From contig CAYOXD010000005.1 in NCBI GenBank assembly GCA_964407825.1, forward strand, positions 1-64,000: DNA of 64,000 bases, read 5' to 3'. This document shows positions 19,146 to 28,411 of the stretch, in pieces. The stretch's first letter is position 1. Each line of letters opens with the position of its first letter. The DNA comes from CAYOXD01 sp964407825 (lineage in GTDB: Bacteria > Desulfobacterota > Desulfobacteria > Desulfobacterales > JAFDDL01). The notes beneath the pieces were generated by a model that did not search any database, had not been told where the DNA came from, and saw nothing but the letters and a program-made list of their open reading frames with translations. The position numbers were made by a program, and so were the translations under genes.

Positions 19146-20210
19146 ATGATACCTCCATTAATTGGTGTAAGCCAAAGCATAGAGCGCATCAAGGAATTGA
19201 TCAGTCATGTGGCGGACACTGGCTTGAATATCGTCATATCGGGCGAAAGCGGTGTAGGCAAAGAGGTGGTGGCCCAAAACCTCTATCACCTCTCCCCCAG
19301 AAAGAACAAACCCTTCGTGAAGGTAAACTGCGCCGCCCTTCCGGACGGGCTCCTAGAAAGTGAGCTTTTCGGATTCGAGAGAGGCGCCTTCACAGGGGCC
19401 GAGCGAAAAAAACGGGGGAAATTCGAGCTGGCCCACCAGGGGGTGCTCTTTTTGGATGAAATTGGGGACATGTCCTTTCCCCTCCAGGCCAAACTGCTGC
19501 ATGTATTGCAAAGCGGAGAATTCGCGCCCCTTGGCTCTGAGCGCGAATTCAAGACGGATGCCTGGGTGATCGCCGCAACAAACTGCCAACTGGAAAGCCA
19601 AATCAAAGAGGGAAAATTCAGGGAGGATCTCTATTACCGCCTGAATATCATCAAAATCCAGATCCCTCCCCTGCGAGATAGGCTCGAGGACATACCGCCC
19701 TTGGTGGATTATTACATCGATCGATACACCAGCCAATTTGACAGCAAACAGTTACTAAAACCGAGCAGCCAGATCATCCAACGCCTAATGGAACATCCGT
19801 GGCCCGGGAACGTCCGTGAACTGCAAAACGTCCTCAAACGCTTCCTCGTGGTATGCGACTGGGACGAAATTATCGAGGAGCTGGTGTCCAACAGGCATGG
19901 CATGGCCTCCACAGGACCTGCGCCGCCCGCCACAAACGCCATCCCAGAAACCGAGAGCAATCCCTTCAATATGAAATCCATCATCTCGGATTATCTCGAT
20001 ATGAACGGGTCCGACCCCGAGGATTTCAAGGATTTTTCCCTGAAAGAAATAAAGCGCAAGGCTTTGGACCATGTGGAAAGAGAGGCCATCACCTTTGTGC
20101 TCGACAAGACGGGCTGGAACCGCAGCAAGGCATCGAGGATCCTCAAAGTCAGCTACAAGACCCTTCTCTATAAGATTGCGGACCTCAAAATAAAACCGCC
20201 ATCCGCGTGA
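19146..20210 (+). CDS. Sigma-54-dependent activator without a sensor domain
   Basis: A 354-residue enhancer-binding protein starting almost directly with the AAA+ domain. It has Walker A GESGVGKEVVAQ near residue 33, the sigma-54-contacting GAFTGA near residue 80, Walker B VLFLDEIGD near residue 105, the sensor/arginine region REDLYYRLNIIKI near residue 160, and WPGNVRELQN near residue 218. A C-terminal Fis-type helix-turn-helix includes NRSKASRILKVSYKTLLYKI. It has no REC, GAF or PAS domain, so control may come from the separate receiver upstream or be PspF-like. It is convergent with the next sigma-54 activator, 13 bases apart. Confidence 0.92.
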   Translation: MIPPLIGVSQSIERIKELISHVADTGLNIVISGESGVGKEVVAQNLYHLSPRKNKPFVKVNCAALPDGLLESELFGFERGAFTGAERKKRGKFELAHQGVLFLDEIGDMSFPLQAKLLHVLQSGEFAPLGSEREFKTDAWVIAATNCQLESQIKEGKFREDLYYRLNIIKIQIPPLRDRLEDIPPLVDYYIDRYTSQFDSKQLLKPSSQIIQRLMEHPWPGNVRELQNVLKRFLVVCDWDEIIEELVSNRHGMASTGPAPPATNAIPETESNPFNMKSIISDYLDMNGSDPEDFKDFSLKEIKRKALDHVEREAITFVLDKTGWNRSKASRILKVSYKTLLYKIADLKIKPPSA

Positions 20211-20223
20211 CAATGGATGGACA

Positions 20224-21720
20224 CTACTTAAGATCGTACTTGGAAATAAGGCGAGAGAGATACGTACGCTGAATATCCATGATCCTTGCGGCTTGGCTTC
20301 GGTTTCCGCTGGTGTGGGCCAGGTTTATTTCAATAAAGGCTCGCTTGAATTTATCCAGAGCCTGCTGGAGGGTCAGTCCCACCTGAAGACCGGGAGAGGC
20401 TGAGCGCAGCGTGCCGATAGGGAGATCCTCCGCCAGGATCTGCCGGCCCTCTCCCATCACAACGGAACGCTCCAAGGCATTGCTGAGTTCCCGGACATTG
20501 CCCGGCCAATCGTAGGTCATTATCTTCTCCATGGCCGATGCTGACAGCGAAAGATTCGGCATCCCTCGCATTGCCTTGAATTCGTTCAGGAAGTGCTCGC
20601 ACAAAAGGGGAATATCCTCCTTTCTCTCCCGCAGCGGCGGCATCACGAGGCGAACCACGTTGAGCCGGTAAAAGAGATCCTCCCGGAATTTGCCCTCCGT
20701 CACGTCCTTTTCGATATTCCGGTTGGTGGCGGATAGGATCCGGACATCCACCCGGATGGGTTGCGTCCCCCCTATCCGATAAAAGACCCCCTCCTGGACT
20801 ACCCGCAGAAGCTTTGCCTGCATGCCAGGAATCATCTCCCCAATCTCATCGAGAAAGATGGTCCCGCCGTCGGCCAGTTCGAACTTGCCGATTTTCCGGG
20901 CCAAGGCGCCCGTAAAGGCCCCTTTCTCATACCCAAAAAGCTCGGCTTCCAGGAGGCCCTCTGGCAGCGCCGCGCAGTTAAGCGACACCAGCGACTGGGC
21001 TTTCCTGGGGCTGGCATCGTGAATCAACCGGGCCAGAAGCTCCTTTCCGGTGCCGCTCTCTCCGCATATCAGCACGCTCGTTTTCGATTCGGCCACCTTG
21101 AGGGCATCGGTAATCACGCTCTTGAGAGCGCTGCTTTCGCCCACGATCCGGGACTTGATGGCAAGGGCCTCCTTGAGTTCCCGGTTCTCCTGGTTCATTC
21201 TGGCGAACCGCCTTGCCTTGCCGATGGCCTCGGCCGCCAGGTCCGCGTAGACCTGGAGCAATTGAAGCTCCTCTTCCATCAAACAGGAGTCATCCAGCTT
21301 GTCGATGATTTGAACCACGCCGATGACCTCCCCCCCCATCCGCATGGGCACACAGGCAATGGAACGGGTCTTGAAATTGATGGCTCGGCTGATTTCCTTG
21401 AACCACCGGGGATCTTTCTCCACATCGGCGATGAGCAGCGGGACCCCCGAAGCGGCGACGGTTCCGGCAATCCCCTGCCCAAGTTCCACCTCGTAGCCCT
21501 TGATTTGATGCTGCTTCTCACCCGTTGCCACCTGGAAATAGAGTTTTTCGCTCTTCCGATCGAGCAGCAACAGGGATCCGGCCCTTGCGTCCATGGCCCG
21601 GGTAGCCGTCTCCACCACCAGTTGCAGGAGTCTGTCGAGATCATCCGAGGCGGTAATCCACGAAGTCACACCTTTCAGATGGTCCAAGGACCTGGTGTCA
21701 GGGCATGTGGGTTTATCCAT
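20224..21720 (-). CDS. GAF-domain sigma-54-dependent transcriptional activator
   Basis: A 498-residue enhancer-binding protein of the NifA/NorR architecture. The N-terminal GAF domain spans about residues 20-170 (ATRAMDARAGSLLLLD, ELGQGIAGTVAASG). The AAA+ domain (about residues 195-430) carries GESGTGKELLARL, GAFTGA and WPGNVRELSN. The C-terminal Fis helix-turn-helix has GNRSQAARIMDIQRTYLSRL. The GAF domain likely binds a small ligand or redox signal. It lies 47 bases downstream of gltA on the same strand and may be co-transcribed with it, but it need not regulate it. Confidence 0.92.
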   Translation of the reverse strand: MDKPTCPDTRSLDHLKGVTSWITASDDLDRLLQLVVETATRAMDARAGSLLLLDRKSEKLYFQVATGEKQHQIKGYEVELGQGIAGTVAASGVPLLIADVEKDPRWFKEISRAINFKTRSIACVPMRMGGEVIGVVQIIDKLDDSCLMEEELQLLQVYADLAAEAIGKARRFARMNQENRELKEALAIKSRIVGESSALKSVITDALKVAESKTSVLICGESGTGKELLARLIHDASPRKAQSLVSLNCAALPEGLLEAELFGYEKGAFTGALARKIGKFELADGGTIFLDEIGEMIPGMQAKLLRVVQEGVFYRIGGTQPIRVDVRILSATNRNIEKDVTEGKFREDLFYRLNVVRLVMPPLRERKEDIPLLCEHFLNEFKAMRGMPNLSLSASAMEKIMTYDWPGNVRELSNALERSVVMGEGRQILAEDLPIGTLRSASPGLQVGLTLQQALDKFKRAFIEINLAHTSGNRSQAARIMDIQRTYLSRLISKYDLK

Positions 21721-21767
21721 AGTATCGCTCCTGTCCCGCCATCGGGATACAGCCTCGGGAGGACCTC

Positions 21768-23054
21768 TCAGGGAGTTCTGGCCTCAATGGGGACATAGCG
21801 CCTCAGGGCTGGCCCCATGTAAATCTGACGGGGTCGGCATAGCTTCCAGGTGGGGTCGTCCAGACTCTCTTTCCACTGGGAGATCCAGCCCGGCAGCCTG
21901 CCTATGGCGAACATCACGGGAAACATGTTGGTCGGTATGCCGATGGCCCTAAGAACGATGCCGCTGTAAAAATCCACATTGGGGTACAGGTGATGGCTGA
22001 TAAAGTAGTCGTCGTGCAGGGCCACCTGTTCGAGCTCCTTGGCAATATCCAGCAAGGGATCGACAATTTTTAATTTTTCCAACAAGGTGTCACATGTTTT
22101 CTTGATAATGCGAGCCCGGGGATCGTGGGTCTTATAGACCCGATGTCCGAACCCCATCAACCGGTAGGGATCGTTCTTGTCCTTTGCCCGTTCGACCACC
22201 TTCCGGATATTGCTCCCGTTTTCATAAATTTTCTCAAGCATTTCAATGACAGCCTGATTCGCCCCGCCATGGAGCGGCCCCCACAGGGCAGCGATGCCGG
22301 CGGAAATGGCCGCGTACAGATTTACCCGGCCGCTGCCCACCAGCCGAACGGCGGAGGTGGAGCAGTTCTGTTCGTGATCGGCGTGCAGGACCCAAAATAC
22401 GTTGAGGGCCTTTACAATATCGGCGTCCAGCTCGTAGGGGTTCACGGGCGAATCGAACATCATAAACAAAAAATTGGCGCAATAGGACAGGTCGTGCCTG
22501 GGGTAGGCCACCCGGTGCCCCCGTGAAATCTTATAGGACATGGCCGCCATGGTCCGCACCTTGGACAGAAGGCGCGCAACGGTAAGATCCATATCCTCCT
22601 CGGTATCCGGCAGTTCGGGATAGAAGCTGCGCAGGGCCGTAACCATGGAGGACAGGATGCCCATGGGATGGCTCGTGCGGGGATAGTTCTGGAAAAACGC
22701 CCGCATGTCCTCATGAATCAGGGAATTGTCATTCAACAAAACCGAAAACCGGGTCAGTTCCGTCCGGGACGGGAGCTCTCCGTGAATCAACAGATAGGCG
22801 ACCTCCCGGAAGGACGACTGCTCGGCCAGCTCATCTACGGGGATTCCCCGGTATCGCAAAGTCCCCTCCTCTCCATCCATGAAGGTGATACGGCTTGTGC
22901 AGCTGCCGGTGTTGGCAAATCCCGGATCCAAAGTGATCAGCCCTGAAGTCTGGCGCAGTTGGGTGATATCGATGGCCCTCTCCCCTTCCGTCCCGATAAT
23001 TACCGGCAGTTCATATGTTTTCCCATCATAAATCAGTTTTGCATACTCGGTCAT
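21768..23054 (-). CDS. gltA: Citrate synthase (hexameric type)
   Basis: A 428-residue enzyme that condenses acetyl-CoA and oxaloacetate to citrate. All three catalytic residues are present: His in WGPLHGGAN, His in GFGHRVYKTHDPRA, and Asp in NVDFYSG. Length and the N-terminal beta-rich segment match the E. coli-type enzyme. The open frame extends 24 codons upstream, but ATG 23052-23054 has AAGGAACAGGTT before it and gives the normal N-terminus. It is a useful intact reference for the two degenerate citrate-synthase-fold proteins at 44956-46678. Confidence 0.96.
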   Translation of the reverse strand: MTEYAKLIYDGKTYELPVIIGTEGERAIDITQLRQTSGLITLDPGFANTGSCTSRITFMDGEEGTLRYRGIPVDELAEQSSFREVAYLLIHGELPSRTELTRFSVLLNDNSLIHEDMRAFFQNYPRTSHPMGILSSMVTALRSFYPELPDTEEDMDLTVARLLSKVRTMAAMSYKISRGHRVAYPRHDLSYCANFLFMMFDSPVNPYELDADIVKALNVFWVLHADHEQNCSTSAVRLVGSGRVNLYAAISAGIAALWGPLHGGANQAVIEMLEKIYENGSNIRKVVERAKDKNDPYRLMGFGHRVYKTHDPRARIIKKTCDTLLEKLKIVDPLLDIAKELEQVALHDDYFISHHLYPNVDFYSGIVLRAIGIPTNMFPVMFAIGRLPGWISQWKESLDDPTWKLCRPRQIYMGPALRRYVPIEARTP

Positions 23055-23879
23055 AACCTGTTCCTTCATCATGGAGCCAAGGGGCACCTGCTTTGCGTAA
23101 TACATTACCCCGACCCCCCACCCCATCAGACGCGCGGGGGAGTCTGAAATTAATTACAAAAAAGTAAACCGGAAGGCAGCCGCCCACATCGAGGGTAGGT
23201 CGGATCCAACGCCCCGATGGGAATAAGCTACCGGAATAGAAAGGATTCCCTTCACATTTTCTGATATCGTATCATAACCAATAATTTCGCATCGGTCAAG
23301 AGCCTCATGCCCACTTGGCAGAGACGTTGCGTTGGGCTCGAGAAGGGGGATGGCATCCAGCGGTAATCCCGGAATGGTTCAGAAAGAAACATAGGGCCTC
23401 TCCGGCAAGGGGGGTCAATCGGCACGAGTAGCCATTACACCATAATTTTATTTTGAATGCAATTGATTAAAAAAACGTTTGCCTCTCCCGCTTGAAATGG
23501 GTAATATTATTTTTTCGCCTGTTCAGAAGGAGGCAGATATTGCCTCCAGACCGCAACAGTTTCATTTTGGGACAGAAGCTGTGACAGCTGCTGAATGTAC
23601 AGTTGCAATAACTTCCGAATGGGGTTAGCAATCAGATGGGATGCTCTGCACAGCGGCAGGAAAATACACTCATCCGTAAATGACCTGAGCCATGATGGAT
23701 AACAGCGTCCACAGCGCAACCGCGGTAATGTGCCATCGCTTCAGCGAAGACACAGACGGCACCCACTCCCCCACGTCATCGGCACTGCCGACGCCGCGGG
23801 GTTTTTTTTGTACAATTTTTATCCGTTAAGCGTTGGACGGAACCGGCAACAGGCGTCCGAGTGTCCAAAGGAGAAACCC
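23055..23879. other. Long intergenic region between gltA and the DASS transporter
   Basis: About 825 bases between divergently read genes, more AT-rich than its flanks in the middle (23260-23520). It should hold both promoters. A 7-base-pair hairpin, GGAGGCA (23529-23535) with TGCCTCC (23541-23547), stands out. A minus-strand open frame of 70 codons (23507-23719) has no recognisable protein and a TTG start without a good ribosome site. GGGGTTTTTTTT near 23797 lacks a convincing stem. I see no known RNA family. Confidence 0.5.
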
Positions 23880-25358
23880 ATGTCGAGCCAAATCATATCC
23901 CGATCCGAATCCTCCTCCGTCAGCTGGAAAAAGCTACTATTCCTCGGGGTGGGCATCGTGCTTTTCGCAGTGGTTCAATACAGTCCCCCATGGCCCGATG
24001 CCCTGGACCCCGGGGGAACCCACTTTGTGCTGACCCGGGAGGGAAAGGGCGCTCTGGCCATATTTCTGCTGGCCGGCACCTGGTGGGTGTTCGAAGTCCT
24101 CCCCATCGGTATCACCAGCCTGGCCATCGGCGTGCTTCAAGCGCTCTTCCTAATCCGGCCGGCCAAGGCCGCCTTCAAGGATTTCATGGATCCATCGGTT
24201 CTGTTCATTTTTGCCTCCATCATGATCGGCCTGGTGTTCACCAAGACAGGGCTCACCAAACGACTCGCCTACAGGATGCTGCTGATCGTGGGGGAGAGGA
24301 CGAGCATGATCTACCTGGGCTGCTTTGTGGTGACCGCGGCCCTGACCCATATCATGGCCCATACGGCTGTGGCCGCCACTATCTACCCGCTTCTGCTGTC
24401 GGTGTACGCGCTCTATGACGAGGAGAGGACACAGACGAAATTCGGCAAGGGCCTCTTCATCGGCATGGCTTATGTGGCCGGGGCCGGCAGCATCGCCACA
24501 TTGCTAGGGGCAGCCCGAGGTGCAGTGGCCATCGGTTTTTACAAGGACATCATCGGCTCGGAGATCAGTTTTTTCCAGCTTAGCTATTACTTGGCACCCA
24601 TCGCGTGGCTGATGACCTTTCTGCTCTGGGGCTTTTTCATGGTATTTTTCAAGCCCGAAAGAAAGATCATCCCGGGCTTGCGTGAAAGGGCCCGAAAACT
24701 CAACGCGGACATGGGGCCCGTCTCCAGAAAGGAGATGCTTGCGGCCCTCATCGTATTCGGCTGCATTCTGATCATGAGCCTGAGATCCTTTATTCCTGCC
24801 CTCAAGCCCATCGACAAGACAGCCCTCATCCTGATCTCCACCATATTGTTTTACATCACCGGTATCATGGACCTGGAGGACCTGGAGGCCATTCCCTGGA
24901 ATATTATCCTGCTCTTCGCCGGCGCCATGAGCATCGGCTTTTGCCTCTGGGAAACCGGCGCCGCAAAATGGCTGGCGGTCAACTGGCTGGTCATGTTCCA
25001 GAAGGCCAACTGGTTCGTATTTGTTCTGAGCATCGCATTTTTTGTCCTGGTCATGACCAACTTCATCATGAACGTGGCGGCCATCGCCATCTCCCTTCCG
25101 GTGGCCCTGGTGATCGCACCTTACCTGGGGGTGGCCCCCCAGGTCATTCTGTTTGCCTCCCTGGTGACCGCCGGCATGCCGTTCATGCTCCTGGTGGGAG
25201 CGGCACCCAATGCCATTGCGTACGATTCCAAACAGTTCACAGCCGGAGAATTTTTTTTATGGGGCATGCCCGCAAGCGTGCTCCTGATGCTCGTGGTGGC
25301 CTTCGCAGTGTATGTTCTATGGCCGATCATGGGCATGCCGGTAACCACTGGGCTTTGA
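23880..25358 (+). CDS. DASS/SLC13-family anion:sodium symporter
   Basis: A 492-residue integral membrane protein with about 12 hydrophobic segments. It belongs to the divalent anion:sodium symporter (SLC13/CitT) family, which takes up dicarboxylates such as succinate or malate, or in some members sulfate. Family features are GTWWVFEVLPIGITSLAIG near the first helices, the hairpin motif region SIATLLGAARG, and the C-terminal MTNFIMNVAAIAISLPVAL and GAAPNAIAYDS stretches. The frame opens 50 codons earlier, but ATG 23880 has AAAGGAGAAACCC and begins a sensible protein. The two-component system downstream may sense its substrate. Confidence 0.88.
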   Translation: MSSQIISRSESSSVSWKKLLFLGVGIVLFAVVQYSPPWPDALDPGGTHFVLTREGKGALAIFLLAGTWWVFEVLPIGITSLAIGVLQALFLIRPAKAAFKDFMDPSVLFIFASIMIGLVFTKTGLTKRLAYRMLLIVGERTSMIYLGCFVVTAALTHIMAHTAVAATIYPLLLSVYALYDEERTQTKFGKGLFIGMAYVAGAGSIATLLGAARGAVAIGFYKDIIGSEISFFQLSYYLAPIAWLMTFLLWGFFMVFFKPERKIIPGLRERARKLNADMGPVSRKEMLAALIVFGCILIMSLRSFIPALKPIDKTALILISTILFYITGIMDLEDLEAIPWNIILLFAGAMSIGFCLWETGAAKWLAVNWLVMFQKANWFVFVLSIAFFVLVMTNFIMNVAAIAISLPVALVIAPYLGVAPQVILFASLVTAGMPFMLLVGAAPNAIAYDSKQFTAGEFFLWGMPASVLLMLVVAFAVYVLWPIMGMPVTTGL

Positions 25359-25467
25359 AGGCAGCCCCGGCATGATCTCAGGGACGGAGGAACGAGGGGT
25401 GAATGGAAATAGAGGGGGAGAGGAGCCATCATAACAAACCCGTCCAAGGAGACTCGGGAGCGATAAC

Positions 25468-26889
25468 ATGAAGCAGCTGGGAAATCTCATCGAGAGGATC
25501 ATCGATCAGATCGGCATCCATCTCAGGCATCACAATTTCGATGCCCGGCCGTACCTGGAAAAACGACTCCCCCTTCGCCAGCTCCTGAAATTCTATGCCT
25601 TTTACGGCATCACCGCCAGGCACCCGATTCATTTTCATTTCAGCAATTCAAATCTGGCGGGCAGCTATTTCCTGGGCCAGTGCCGGGTGGACAGTTCCAT
25701 CCTCTACAAGAGCGATATACGGGGGGACGAGCTCAAGGCCAAGGGGGACCGCTTTCGTTACGGGGGACGGGACCTGACCATTCAGAACGACGAGGTCATC
25801 TGGATCGAGGGCAGCTACCTGATCAAGGCGCTGGTTCACAACTATTCCCATGATCCGGAAAAACCGGATCGCTTCCCCATCATCAACACGGTTGCCACCT
25901 CCTATGCCAACATCCACGGTTCCCCCATGGAGGGTGGGTTTCTTTTCCCATTTTCGACCGTCGATCTGACGAGCCTCTACAACAGCATCGTTGGCCGTTT
26001 CGCCTATGTGCAGGCCGGTGAGATCGGCAACAAACAGATCCCGGACGGGCAGATTTGGATCAAGTGCCCCGGTGCCTTTGAATTCACCTACCGGCATTCT
26101 GACACGGTTCTCGACCATTATGCCGCCTTCGAACCGGGGGGTCCTCCCACAGGTGTTTTCATCGACTTCGTGGAAGAGCGCGAGAAGGAGTTTCAGCGTC
26201 TGTTCGATGTGGTGCACCGAAAGGCACCCGTCCCCGTCCCCTCGGGTGCAGCCGTCAACCGCTATGCCGTGATCAGGGGCGACACCAAGATCAGCCAGAA
26301 TGTCCTGGTGGCCCAGCGGGCGTATCTGGATAATGCCTGGCTGGGAAGGGGCGCCAATGCCCAGGAGCATTGCTATATCGTCCACTCCCGCCTCGATGGC
26401 TTCGATGTCATGGCGCACGGCGCCAAGGTCATCTATGGGCATTTGCAGGAAAACGTATTTGTGGGTTTCAACTCCTTTCTCCGGGGCAGCATCGACTGCC
26501 CTCTCTCGGTGGGCAAGGGCGGAATCGTGACGCCGCACACCATTATCGACCTTGAGGAGCCCCTCTCGATCCCCCCGAACCACCTGGTCTGGGGATTCAT
26601 CCGCAACGGGGAAGATTTTGAGAAAAACAGCATCTGCCTCGACAGGCTCGCCGGAACCAATGGGAAGCTGCAACTCGGAGAGGCCACCTTCGCCGGGGAC
26701 GGTAACCGGTTCGTCAAGGCCTTCAAGGCCCGCATCGAGCATATCCTTTCGGACAACGGCGCCTACTTCAACGGCCGAAACCACAGGGGCCATGCCCAGA
26801 AGGGGCAGAATATCTCCTTCAATATCATTCAGCCCTACATGGTCGGCCCCTCCAAGGGGCTTTACCCCACCATGGACATCGGCCCCTAA
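25468..26889 (+). CDS. Left-handed beta-helix (hexapeptide-repeat) protein, putative transferase
   Basis: A 473-residue protein whose middle and C-terminal parts show an irregular left-handed beta-helix pattern (YAVIRGDTKISQNVLVAQRAYLDNAWLGRGANAQEHC and IVHSRLDGFDVMAHGAKVIYGHL), as in bacterial acyl- and nucleotidyl-sugar transferases. The N-terminal 200 residues (RIIDQIGIHLRHHNFDARPYLEKRLPL onward) I do not recognise. It carries many His residues but no clear catalytic motif I can name. It lies between the DASS transporter and the two-component system, all on the plus strand. The fold is likely; the function is unknown. Confidence 0.6.
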   Translation: MKQLGNLIERIIDQIGIHLRHHNFDARPYLEKRLPLRQLLKFYAFYGITARHPIHFHFSNSNLAGSYFLGQCRVDSSILYKSDIRGDELKAKGDRFRYGGRDLTIQNDEVIWIEGSYLIKALVHNYSHDPEKPDRFPIINTVATSYANIHGSPMEGGFLFPFSTVDLTSLYNSIVGRFAYVQAGEIGNKQIPDGQIWIKCPGAFEFTYRHSDTVLDHYAAFEPGGPPTGVFIDFVEEREKEFQRLFDVVHRKAPVPVPSGAAVNRYAVIRGDTKISQNVLVAQRAYLDNAWLGRGANAQEHCYIVHSRLDGFDVMAHGAKVIYGHLQENVFVGFNSFLRGSIDCPLSVGKGGIVTPHTIIDLEEPLSIPPNHLVWGFIRNGEDFEKNSICLDRLAGTNGKLQLGEATFAGDGNRFVKAFKARIEHILSDNGAYFNGRNHRGHAQKGQNISFNIIQPYMVGPSKGLYPTMDIGP

Positions 26890-26938
26890 GGGGAGATAAA
26901 ATATAATGGAAGAACGGTTTCTATCCGGAGCATAGACG

Positions 26939-28411
26939 ATGAGACGCATCATGAGTCTAAAAGCCAGGCTTTTTGCCATCCTCGCCGCTCTTGCCGTCAT
27001 CAGCCTCATCGGCGGCAGCATCATGATCTGGTACACCTTCCGTATGGAAACGCTTCTGTCTGCCCTGATCCACCGCGATGTGGCGGCCTATGAGGCCGCC
27101 GACGCCCTGGAAATCGCGCTGGTCAACCAGAAGGGCTTTGTGTCCTACTATTTCATGGACGGCAGCCCCAACTGGCTACGACAGCTCGGGGAGGCGCGCC
27201 AGATCTTCAAGGAGCGCCTCACCGAGGCAAGGCACCTGGCCGATAACCCGGATCAGCTGGCGCTGCTGACGCGGCTAGAAAATGAATATCTCCGTTACGT
27301 CGCTGCCATGGACCAGGTCATCGATCTCTACAAGGCCGGCAGAACCGAGAAGGGTGCCGAACTGCACAAGGGGGTCCGGGAGAGCTTTTCCAACATCCTG
27401 AACCTCTGCCGCGAATACCGGAATCTCCACAAAGTTCAGATTCTGCAGGCGCAACGGATGAGCAGCACCGAGGCGATGAACCTGCGGATCATCGCCGCCG
27501 TCGCAGTGGGAATCAGCTTTCTGCTGGCCTTTGCCCTCAGCCTCTTTCTTCTTCATCAGATTCTCGATCCGGTCCGACAGCTCACCCAGGCCGCTGACCG
27601 CCATCCAGATGCTGGAAGAAGGGAAAACGAAATAAGTGCCCTTAACCGGAGCGTCCGGGGGCTTCTGGAGGATGTCCACAGCACACACCGGGAGCTGGAA
27701 AGGAGCCGGGAGCACCTGCTCCAGTCCGAAAAACTGGCTCTTGTGGGAAAGCTGGCGGCAGGCATGGCCCACAGCATCCGAAACCCCTTCACGTCGGTCA
27801 AAATGCGGCTCTTTTCCCTCAGCCGCGCCCTGGAGCTGACCGAAGCCCAGCGGGATGACCTGCGGGTGATTTCGGAGGAAATTCGGCACATCGATGCCAT
27901 CGTTCAAAATTTTCTTGAATTTTCCAGGCCTCCCCGGTTACAGATCCAGCAGATGAGCCCTTCAAGCGTCGTGGATCAGGCCCTGCAGCTGATGGTGCAC
28001 CGGCTGAAATCCTATGCCGTGGATATCCATCTCCGGCGAGCGGCGCCTTTACCGGAGATCCCCATCGACCCGGAACAGCTCAAGGAGGTCCTTGTGAACC
28101 TCATCGTCAATGCCTGTGAGGCCATGGAAAGCGGCGGCCGGATCGTCATCACCGAAGAGGAGACCTTGGTCGAGGGCCTGGGCCCCTGCGCCATGATCCG
28201 CTGTGCGGACGACGGCCCCGGCATTGCACCGGATATCCTGCAAAAGGTATTTCAGCCCTTTTTTACAACCAAGGAGGACGGAACCGGTCTCGGCCTGAGC
28301 ATTGCCTCACGGATCATCGAAGAGCACCGGGGGCTCCTCGAAGTTGAATCCGGTCGGAATCGGGGGGCCACCTTCCGCATCCTGCTGCCTCTGGAGGGAC
28401 TTCACCCATGA
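26939..28411 (+). CDS. Membrane sensor histidine kinase
   Basis: A 490-residue kinase. A membrane helix at about residues 10-32 and another at about 182-204 flank a periplasmic, mostly helical sensor of about 150 residues. A short HAMP-like linker follows, then a dimerisation domain with the phospho-His in AAGMAHSIRNPFTSVK near residue 280, and an HATPase with N box VNLIVNACEAM, GPGIAPD, and GTGLGLSIASRII. It overlaps its cognate regulator gene by four bases. The helical periplasmic domain and sigma-54 partner recall the DctB/DctD and AtoS/AtoC type. Confidence 0.92.
   Translation: MRRIMSLKARLFAILAALAVISLIGGSIMIWYTFRMETLLSALIHRDVAAYEAADALEIALVNQKGFVSYYFMDGSPNWLRQLGEARQIFKERLTEARHLADNPDQLALLTRLENEYLRYVAAMDQVIDLYKAGRTEKGAELHKGVRESFSNILNLCREYRNLHKVQILQAQRMSSTEAMNLRIIAAVAVGISFLLAFALSLFLLHQILDPVRQLTQAADRHPDAGRRENEISALNRSVRGLLEDVHSTHRELERSREHLLQSEKLALVGKLAAGMAHSIRNPFTSVKMRLFSLSRALELTEAQRDDLRVISEEIRHIDAIVQNFLEFSRPPRLQIQQMSPSSVVDQALQLMVHRLKSYAVDIHLRRAAPLPEIPIDPEQLKEVLVNLIVNACEAMESGGRIVITEEETLVEGLGPCAMIRCADDGPGIAPDILQKVFQPFFTTKEDGTGLGLSIASRIIEEHRGLLEVESGRNRGATFRILLPLEGLHP

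Noticed and set aside
23507..23719. 70-codon minus-strand small protein
   Set aside because: TTG start without a ribosome site and no recognisable features; kept only as part of the intergenic description.
23760..23810. Possible intrinsic terminator ending in GGGGTTTTTTTT
   Set aside because: Only a 4-base-pair stem (CGGC/GCCG) can be drawn just before it, and no gene ends there in that direction.
25648..27036. 462-codon minus-strand open frame opposite the beta-helix protein
   Set aside because: Antisense shadow; no family features, and it would also overlap the kinase start.
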